This document shows positions 15,281 through 19,803 of a stretch of 19,803 nucleotides of DNA, one piece after another. The stretch is from UBA4582 sp047630175. Lineage in GTDB: Bacteria > Pseudomonadota > Gammaproteobacteria > Pseudomonadales > Azotimanducaceae. A program made the translations under genes and the position numbers. The stretch covers positions 1-19,803 of the forward strand of contig JBLHVI010000054.1 of assembly GCA_047630175.1 (NCBI GenBank). The letters are read 5' to 3'. The notes under the pieces were generated by a model. It did not search any database and was not told where the DNA came from. It worked only from the letters and a program-made list of their open reading frames with translations. How positions within the stretch are numbered: position 1 is the first letter of the stretch; each line of letters starts with the position of its first letter.

Positions 15281-16249
15281 TTAGGCTGGTTCGATCTTAC
15301 TCAGGTGCCGCCCTACCGCTAAAGCTGCACCGATAACGCCCAAACTACCACCCACAGACAGCAATACAATACTCTGCCAAAAGCCCAAACCAACCACGTC
15401 AAAATCTCCTTGGTACGCAGCCAGCAGGTTTTCAACGGGGCCGGCTAGGAACATTAAGCTTACAACAACTAGTAACCACGCACTTACCGCGCCACCGAGC
15501 CCGTACCAAAAACCGAGGTAGAGAAAAGGCCGTCGAACGAAACTGTCAGTGCCACCCACGAGTTTTACCACCTCAATCTCGGCGCGCCGATTTTCAATCG
15601 CGAGCCGAATTGTGTTGCCTATCGCCAGCAAAACGCCCAAGCCGAGAAAACTGCCAAGCGCCGTCACAAAGCGTTCTGCCAACGCTAGGATCGCAAATAG
15701 GCGCTCAATCCAAGCCAGATCGAATGAGACTGTCTCAACCAAGGGTTCTGACGCTAACTGAGCAACTAACAACTTCAACTGCACCGCCTGCCGCGCTAAA
15801 GGCTCTACAGCGATGACCGCGGGCAACGGGTTGCGATCGAGTGTCGCCATAATATCGCCAAAACCTGAACGCTCAGTAAATTCAGATAGCGCGTCGGCAG
15901 GGCTGATATACACGAGACTGGCTATCCGAGCGTCCTTCTGTAGCCCCAGAGCAAAAGCGCGTCCATCAGCTTCACTAGCGGTGGCGCTTAAATAGACGCT
16001 AATCCGCGGTCGGCCATCCCAGTCACCGCTAAGGCTCGTAATGTTGCTCAAAATCAGATACAAAATAGTGGGTAAAGCCAGCGCGATACCGATCACCAAC
16101 CAAGTCATCAAACTCGACAACCAGACGTCCAGCAAGTCCTGCAGACTCTCCCAAGCCACGCGCCGATGATGCGCCACATACCCCTGCCACCGATCACGCA
16201 GACTGCGCGCAGATACACTGGCGCCGGGACGAGCGTTAACGGTCGGCAT
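15281..16249 (-). CDS. ftsX: FtsX, cell-division ABC transporter permease subunit
   Basis: Membrane partner of FtsE; the complex sits at the septum and activates peptidoglycan hydrolases through EnvC-type proteins. It has 322 aa. There is a cytoplasmic N-terminal part with basic and aromatic residues, a first membrane helix near residues 46-71, a periplasmic loop (GRPRISVYLSATASEADG...), then three more helices (around FVTALGSFLGLGVLLAIGNT, GFWYGLGGAVSAWLLVVVSL and the last 30 residues). The stretch IRLAIENRRAEIEVVKLVGGTDSFVRRPF is the conserved coupling segment of FtsX. The ATG overlaps the ftsE stop by one base (TAATG). A 127-bp gap with the rpoH promoter candidate follows. Confidence 0.96.
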   Translation of the reverse strand: MPTVNARPGASVSARSLRDRWQGYVAHHRRVAWESLQDLLDVWLSSLMTWLVIGIALALPTILYLILSNITSLSGDWDGRPRISVYLSATASEADGRAFALGLQKDARIASLVYISPADALSEFTERSGFGDIMATLDRNPLPAVIAVEPLARQAVQLKLLVAQLASEPLVETVSFDLAWIERLFAILALAERFVTALGSFLGLGVLLAIGNTIRLAIENRRAEIEVVKLVGGTDSFVRRPFLYLGFWYGLGGAVSAWLLVVVSLMFLAGPVENLLAAYQGDFDVVGLGFWQSIVLLSVGGSLGVIGAALAVGRHLSKIEPA

Positions 16250-16935
16250 TACGACAGACCTCCGTTTGTTCCTGCAGCCGTATCTTCCAGTAGCCGCCCA
16301 TCACCGAGTTTCAATTGGCGACGATTCATGCGCGAAATTAATGACAAGTCATGAGATGCGATGAGAACAGTCACGCCAACCTGATTAAACTGCACAAAAA
16401 GGTTCATGATTTCCTCAGAAAGACCAGGATCTAGGTTTCCTGTGGGCTCATCTGCCAGCAACAGACTCGGCTTATTGACGACAGCGCGGGCAATACCAAC
16501 CCGCTGTTGCTCACCCCCTGACAACGCTATGGGCAGTTGCTTCTCCTTGTCACTCAAACCGACTTTCGCCAGCGCAGCTCTTACACGCCGTCCCACTTCC
16601 CTCGGCTGGTAGCCCGCAATCGTCAGAGGCAGAGCGACATTGTGAAAAACCGTGCGATCAAACAGCAACTGGTGATTCTGAAACACCACACCGATATCCC
16701 GCCGAATAGCAGGAATTTGACGTCGCGACACTCGATTAAGATTCGTACCCTGAACAAACACCTGACCCTGGCTAGCTCGCTCCATGACGATGATCAGCTT
16801 TAACAAGGTACTTTTACCGGCACCAGAGTGTCCCGTAAGAAACACCATCTCAGCGTCTGGTATTTCAAAATTAACACGGCTCAATGCTTCACGTCCGCCT
16901 GCGTAGCGTTTACTAACTTGATCAAAATTAATCAT
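16249..16935 (-). CDS. ftsE: FtsE, cell-division ABC transporter ATPase
   Basis: ATP-binding subunit of FtsEX at the division site. It has 228 aa, a bare ABC ATPase. Walker A is GHSGAGKST at residues 35-43 (K41), the Q-loop region is VFQNHQLLFDRTV, the ABC signature is LSGGEQQR at about 138-145, Walker B is LLLADEPTGNLDP with the catalytic E, and the switch histidine is in VLIASHDLSLI. The Q-loop/FDRTVFHNVALPL wording is typical of FtsE. It begins 67 bp after the ftsY stop, behind a weak ribosome-binding site, and is coupled to ftsX. Confidence 0.97.
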   Translation of the reverse strand: MINFDQVSKRYAGGREALSRVNFEIPDAEMVFLTGHSGAGKSTLLKLIIVMERASQGQVFVQGTNLNRVSRRQIPAIRRDIGVVFQNHQLLFDRTVFHNVALPLTIAGYQPREVGRRVRAALAKVGLSDKEKQLPIALSGGEQQRVGIARAVVNKPSLLLADEPTGNLDPGLSEEIMNLFVQFNQVGVTVLIASHDLSLISRMNRRQLKLGDGRLLEDTAAGTNGGLS

Positions 16936-17002
16936 GCAAGGCCCATTGCGGTAATCATCACTGCAAACTTACTCGTGGCAATCCACTTTAAGACTATCCA
17001 GC

Positions 17003-17971
17003 TTACGAGAGGGAGTGGCTATCGAAAATCGCTTCGACAAAATCCCGCGCCTCAAACGGTCGCAGATCATCAATCTTTTCACCCACGCCGATAAACCGGA
17101 TCGGAATGCTTAATTCACTGGCAATAGCAAACACAACGCCTCCACGGGCGGTACCATCGAGCTTGGTAATGGCGATACCAGATACATTCACCGACTTCAG
17201 GAACTCACGTGCTTGAGAAATGGCATTTTGCCCGGTTGTGGCATCCAGCACGAGCATCACCTCGTGGGGTGCCGCAGGATCCAGACGACCCATCACCCGC
17301 CGGATCTTTACCAACTCTTCCATCAAGTTTTTCTTACTCTGGAGACGCCCAGCCGTGTCGGCAATCAAAACATCAATGCCCCTAGAACGGGCCGCTTCAA
17401 GGGCATCAAAAATTACCGACGCACTGTCTGCGCCTGTTGCCTGAGAAATAACGGGCACATTGTTACGGTCTCCCCATACTTTAAGCTGTTCAACCGCTGC
17501 CGCGCGATAGGTATCACCTGCTGCCAGCATGACGCTTTTGCCTTGCTCCTGAAAGCGTTTTGCCAGCTTGCCCACCGTCGTTGTTTTTCCCGCACCGTTA
17601 ACGCCCACCATCAAAATCACGAATGGCGTCGTGGCAGAAGGCACGACTAAGGGCGCATCGACAGCCTGCAGAAGGCTCGTCAATTCGTTCTGCAAAGTCG
17701 CCATCAAGGCAGTGGCATCGTTTAATTCATTCCGTGCAATCTGTTGGGTGAGAGACGCAATGATACCTCGTGTAGCTTCAACACCGACGTCAGCCGATAG
17801 TAAGGTGTTTTCAAGTTCCTCAAGCATCTCCTCATCAATCGCTTTTTCGCCCAGCAGCACTCGCCCCATGCCTTCAGACAGCCGTGTACGAGTTTTCGAT
17901 AGACCAGCCTTGATGCGTGAGAAGAACCCTGACTTGCCTTCCTCACTTTCTTCTGCAACATTGTCGTTCAT
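17003..17971 (-). CDS. ftsY: FtsY, signal recognition particle receptor
   Basis: GTPase that docks SRP-ribosome complexes on the membrane for co-translational insertion. It has 322 aa. The acidic N-terminal A domain is very short (about 15 residues, EESEEGK), followed by the amphipathic, basic membrane-binding stretch FFSRIKAGLSKTRTRL typical of FtsY. In the NG domain: G1 GVNGAGKTTTVGKLA from about residue 118, DTYRAAAVEQL, DTAGRLQ at about 203, TKLDGTARGG at about 266, and the C-terminal FIGVGEKIDDLRPF. AGGA precedes the ATG. It is the first gene of ftsY-ftsE-ftsX. Confidence 0.98.
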   Translation of the reverse strand: MNDNVAEESEEGKSGFFSRIKAGLSKTRTRLSEGMGRVLLGEKAIDEEMLEELENTLLSADVGVEATRGIIASLTQQIARNELNDATALMATLQNELTSLLQAVDAPLVVPSATTPFVILMVGVNGAGKTTTVGKLAKRFQEQGKSVMLAAGDTYRAAAVEQLKVWGDRNNVPVISQATGADSASVIFDALEAARSRGIDVLIADTAGRLQSKKNLMEELVKIRRVMGRLDPAAPHEVMLVLDATTGQNAISQAREFLKSVNVSGIAITKLDGTARGGVVFAIASELSIPIRFIGVGEKIDDLRPFEARDFVEAIFDSHSLS

Positions 17972-18072
17972 TGTGATCCTATTGATAATTTGACTAATAC
18001 TTGGCTGAAGAGATCCGAGGCAAGTCCTTACTTATGCTCAGTGTCTGCCATAAACGCCCACCATTAAAGCCC

Positions 18073-18096
18073 CCTCATTGGGACCCGCCAATCAGG
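18073..18096. repeat. Imperfect palindrome in the ftsY/rsmD divergent gap
   Basis: CCT-c-ATTGG (18073-18081), the six-base centre GACCCG, then CCAAT-c-AGG (18088-18096): nine-base arms with a single mismatch. It lies 26 bp before the rsmD ATG and about 100 bp before the ftsY start on the other strand, a place where it could be an operator. The rest of the 150-bp gap shows nothing I can name. Confidence 0.4.
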
Positions 18097-18121
18097 CGCC
18101 AACATAACATGCAGAAACAAG

Positions 18122-18706
18122 ATGTCTGAACAAGCGCAGAATCGCCACGTGCGAATTATCGGAGGAAAATGGCGTAGCCGCAAAGTTTCTTTTGCCGATT
18201 ACGCACAAATTCGCCCCAGCCCCTCAAGAATACGTGAGACCCTATTTAACTGGCTACAATACCATGTCAAAGATAGCCGCTGCCTAGAACTCTATGCAGG
18301 TAGCGGCATTCTCAGCCTTGAAGCCTTATCACGGGGGGCCGAGCATGTCACGCTGATCGAATACTCACGCAAGGTATGCTCGCATCTTAAGCAACAATTT
18401 GAAAACCTGACAAAAGACCCGCAGCGCTTTGACTGCCTTAACCTGCAAGCGGAAAATTATTTGCGGAACCGGGCGCCTGACGCGTTGTTCGATCTTGTAT
18501 TTCTTGACCCACCTTTCTCCAGCGATGAACTAAGCCGAGTGCTACCTATGGTTGGTCCGTGTTTGACGGCCGACGGCCTCATTTATATTGAAACTGATGC
18601 ACAGCTGGATCCCAAAACACTGCCTGATGGCTGGGAAGTGGACCGACAAAAGAAAGCTGGTAGCGTGCACTACTGCCTATGCCGGCGTACACAATCGTCG
18701 CAGTAA
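18122..18706 (+). CDS. rsmD: 16S rRNA (guanine(966)-N2)-methyltransferase RsmD
   Basis: SAM-dependent methyltransferase acting on G966 of 16S rRNA in assembled small-subunit particles. It has 194 aa, the usual size. Motifs: VRIIGGKWRSRK and RPSPSRIRETLFNWL at the N-terminus, SAM-binding CLELYAGSGILSLEALSRGA at about residues 55-74, and the catalytic DPPF in LVFLDPPFSSDE near residue 130. The ATG has only a weak upstream purine stretch. It is divergent from ftsY and 83 bp ahead of coaD. In Pseudomonas, peptidase genes lie between ftsY and rsmD; none are here. Confidence 0.96.
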   Translation: MSEQAQNRHVRIIGGKWRSRKVSFADYAQIRPSPSRIRETLFNWLQYHVKDSRCLELYAGSGILSLEALSRGAEHVTLIEYSRKVCSHLKQQFENLTKDPQRFDCLNLQAENYLRNRAPDALFDLVFLDPPFSSDELSRVLPMVGPCLTADGLIYIETDAQLDPKTLPDGWEVDRQKKAGSVHYCLCRRTQSSQ

Positions 18707-18789
18707 TAGCGCTCCCATAAGAAGGACGGGGCAGGTGCCACAATCGTCATGGTCATGTATCATCGGTTCTTTTTGTAGACGAGCATGCT

Positions 18790-19266
18790 ATGACTACTGT
18801 CCTGTATCCCGGCACATTCAACCCTATTCACAATGGCCATGCAGATCTGGTCGAGAGAGCGGCGGAGATATTCGATCGTGTGATCTTAGGCATCGCGACC
18901 AGTCCGCATAAAAGCCCCAGTATTCTTGAAGTCCGCGTCAACCTCGCGCGAGAAGCACTGGCACATGTGAAGAATGTCGAAGTCATCGGTTTCAACACCT
19001 TGACGGTAGAATTCGCCCGAGAAGTCGGAGCCGAGGTTATTTTAAAAGGTATTCGGACGGTCACGGATTTCGAATATGAGTTTCAGATGCTGAGTATGAA
19101 TCGCATTCTGCAGCCGGGCCTAGAGACTGTTTTTCTAGCCCCGTCAGAGGAATTTTCCTACATATCCTCTACTTTGGTTCGACAAATCGCCAGTTACGGA
19201 GGCGATATCAGTCGCTTTGTTCATCCTTCGGTGGCACGCGCATTAAGCAATGGCGAGGTTGGGTGA
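18790..19266 (+). CDS. coaD: Phosphopantetheine adenylyltransferase CoaD
   Basis: Transfers AMP from ATP to 4'-phosphopantetheine to make dephospho-CoA, the penultimate step of CoA synthesis. It has 158 aa, matching E. coli (159). The nucleotidyltransferase motif is YPGTFNPIHNGH at residues 6-17, with T9 and H17 equivalent to the catalytic-site T10 and H18 of E. coli; ILKGIRTVTDFEYEFQM and SYISSTLVRQIASYGGDIS are CoaD-specific. The usual motif is GTFDPITNGH, so D to N and T to H changes make this segment look like NadD; length and all later motifs are CoaD. The start ATG has a poor ribosome-binding site. Confidence 0.96.
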   Translation: MTTVLYPGTFNPIHNGHADLVERAAEIFDRVILGIATSPHKSPSILEVRVNLAREALAHVKNVEVIGFNTLTVEFAREVGAEVILKGIRTVTDFEYEFQMLSMNRILQPGLETVFLAPSEEFSYISSTLVRQIASYGGDISRFVHPSVARALSNGEVG

Positions 19267-19269
19267 CAC

Positions 19270-19283
19270 CACCCACACGGGTG
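19270..19283. other. Short hairpin after coaD
   Basis: CACCC-ACAC-GGGTG starts four bases past the coaD stop; outer bases (TGAC.../...GTCA) can add broken pairing. It has no T-run in either direction. It lies in the 88-bp gap between the convergent coaD and the small exported-protein gene and could help end transcription, but this is weak. Confidence 0.25.
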
Positions 19284-19354
19284 ATATGGTCAGCCGCCAA
19301 GTGATGATCAACAGCACTAGCAAGTCTTGCTGTGCCGAACAACACGCCTCAGGG

Positions 19355-19723
19355 CTAGTTTACCAGGGTTTCTTTGTAGCCCCCACGCGTGCAACCAAGA
19401 CAACGCACGAAGACTTCTTTTGCCGGCTGCAAAACTAACTTGTCACCCGCCTCGCCGGCATTACCTCCTGCTAGTGAAATTGGTAGAGTTGCCAAGTAGA
19501 CCACCGAGCCGACCGCGAAAAAAACCAACCCCAGCGGTCTGGCAACCAATACATCACCTATCATCGCGCCTCCCGTGGGATGCTCTTGCACCGCCGCTGC
19601 CTGCGCCATCATCGGTGCAAGTCCCGCTGCGAGCACCAGACTCGCCGTGAGGCAGACGCGCCTCATTGTTGACTTGATTGTTGACTTGATTGTTGACTTG
19701 ATTGTCGACTTGATCGTTTTCAT
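19355..19723 (-). CDS. Small exported conserved hypothetical protein
   Basis: A 122-aa protein with no function I can name. It starts at ATG 19723, with AGGGG about eight bases upstream; a GTG two codons earlier is possible. The N-terminus reads MKT followed by an IKST repeat (four copies in DNA), then RRVCLTASLVLAAGLAPMMAQA, a signal peptide with likely cleavage after AQA. The mature part has GGAMIGDVLVARPLGLVFFAVGS, a hydrophobic stretch to about residue 85, LPISLAGGN and a C-terminal RCLGCTRGGYKE with two cysteines. The VARPLG...LPISxxGGN pattern resembles small exported proteins in other gammaproteobacteria, as I recall. A start at the later internal Met (MRRVC) would give a normal-length signal peptide without the repeat. 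Confidence 0.75.
   Translation of the reverse strand: MKTIKSTIKSTIKSTIKSTMRRVCLTASLVLAAGLAPMMAQAAAVQEHPTGGAMIGDVLVARPLGLVFFAVGSVVYLATLPISLAGGNAGEAGDKLVLQPAKEVFVRCLGCTRGGYKETLVN
19668..19715. repeat. 12-bp tandem repeat, four copies, inside a signal-peptide coding region
   Basis: Units on the plus strand: GTTGACTTGATT at 19668-19679, 19680-19691 and 19692-19703 are identical; the fourth (19704-19715) is GTCGACTTGATC with two changes. The unit is four codons, so copy-number changes keep the reading frame and add or remove a K-S-T-I block in the positively charged N-region of the exported protein. Confidence 0.9.
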
Positions 19724-19803
19724 AAGCACTACCCCTGCATTTGGTGTAATAACCGCTCTAACAATTTACGTGACTATCCGCGTAACACGCTGTCACACAA
19801 TAA

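Noticed and set aside
18790..19266. NadD instead of CoaD
   Set aside because: Only the first motif is NadD-like; the length of 158 aa, DFEYEFQM and ISSTLVR are diagnostic of CoaD.
1..19803. CRISPR arrays, tRNA or rRNA genes, IS elements, phage genes
   Set aside because: There are no spaced direct repeats, cloverleaf sequences, transposase motifs or composition breaks; coding density is uniform core genome.

Overview
The window is chromosomal core DNA of a gammaproteobacterium, probably a marine or aquatic relative of the Pseudomonadales/Cellvibrionales group. The evidence is the gene order: chpA-pilJ-pilI-pilH-pilG, gshB-tonB-yqgE-ruvX, pilU-pilT, yggS, yggT, a DUF4426 gene, rdgB-hemW, trmB, rpoH-ftsX-ftsE-ftsY, rsmD, coaD. 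This is, from memory, collinear with the chpA-to-coaD stretch of Pseudomonas aeruginosa but much shorter. Base composition looks like roughly half GC by eye and does not shift visibly along the window. I see no tRNA, rRNA, IS element, CRISPR array or phage gene.

Layout. (1) 1-3499, minus strand: a type IV pilus chemosensory (Pil-Chp) operon read pilG, pilH, pilI, pilJ, then the first codons of chpA at the left edge. (2) 3500-3810: a divergent control region with a small repeat cluster. (3) 3811-6669, plus strand: a tight operon of glutathione synthetase (UUG start), a TonB3-type protein, YqgE and RuvX/YqgF. (4) 6692-8928, minus strand: the two pilus retraction ATPases, pilT then pilU. (5) 9205-11299, plus strand: PLP-binding YggS (UUG start), membrane protein YggT and an exported DUF4426 protein. 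(6) 11387-13112, plus strand: rdgB and hemW, overlapping. (7) 13167-17971, minus strand: ftsY, ftsE, ftsX, rpoH, a DUF423 membrane protein and trmB. (8) 18122-19266, plus strand: rsmD and coaD. (9) 19355-19723, minus strand: a small exported protein whose signal peptide is lengthened by a 12-bp tandem repeat.

How the genes fit together. The left third is about twitching and surface sensing: PilJ receptor, PilI adaptor, PilG/PilH regulators, ChpA kinase, PilT/PilU retraction motors, and a TonB3 homologue linked to pilus function in Pseudomonas. The rest is housekeeping: glutathione, nucleotide-pool sanitation, haem-pathway chaperone, tRNA and rRNA methylation, heat-shock sigma factor, division ABC complex, SRP receptor and CoA synthesis.

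I found no clear undescribed multi-gene system. The points worth a second look are: the in-frame 12-bp repeat in the last gene; a perfect palindrome on the likely rpoH promoter; a long imperfect palindrome where proC would be expected; the compaction of the locus (no pilK, pyrR-pyrB-pyrC, proC or metX-metW at their Pseudomonas positions); and a NadD-like nucleotide-binding motif in CoaD.
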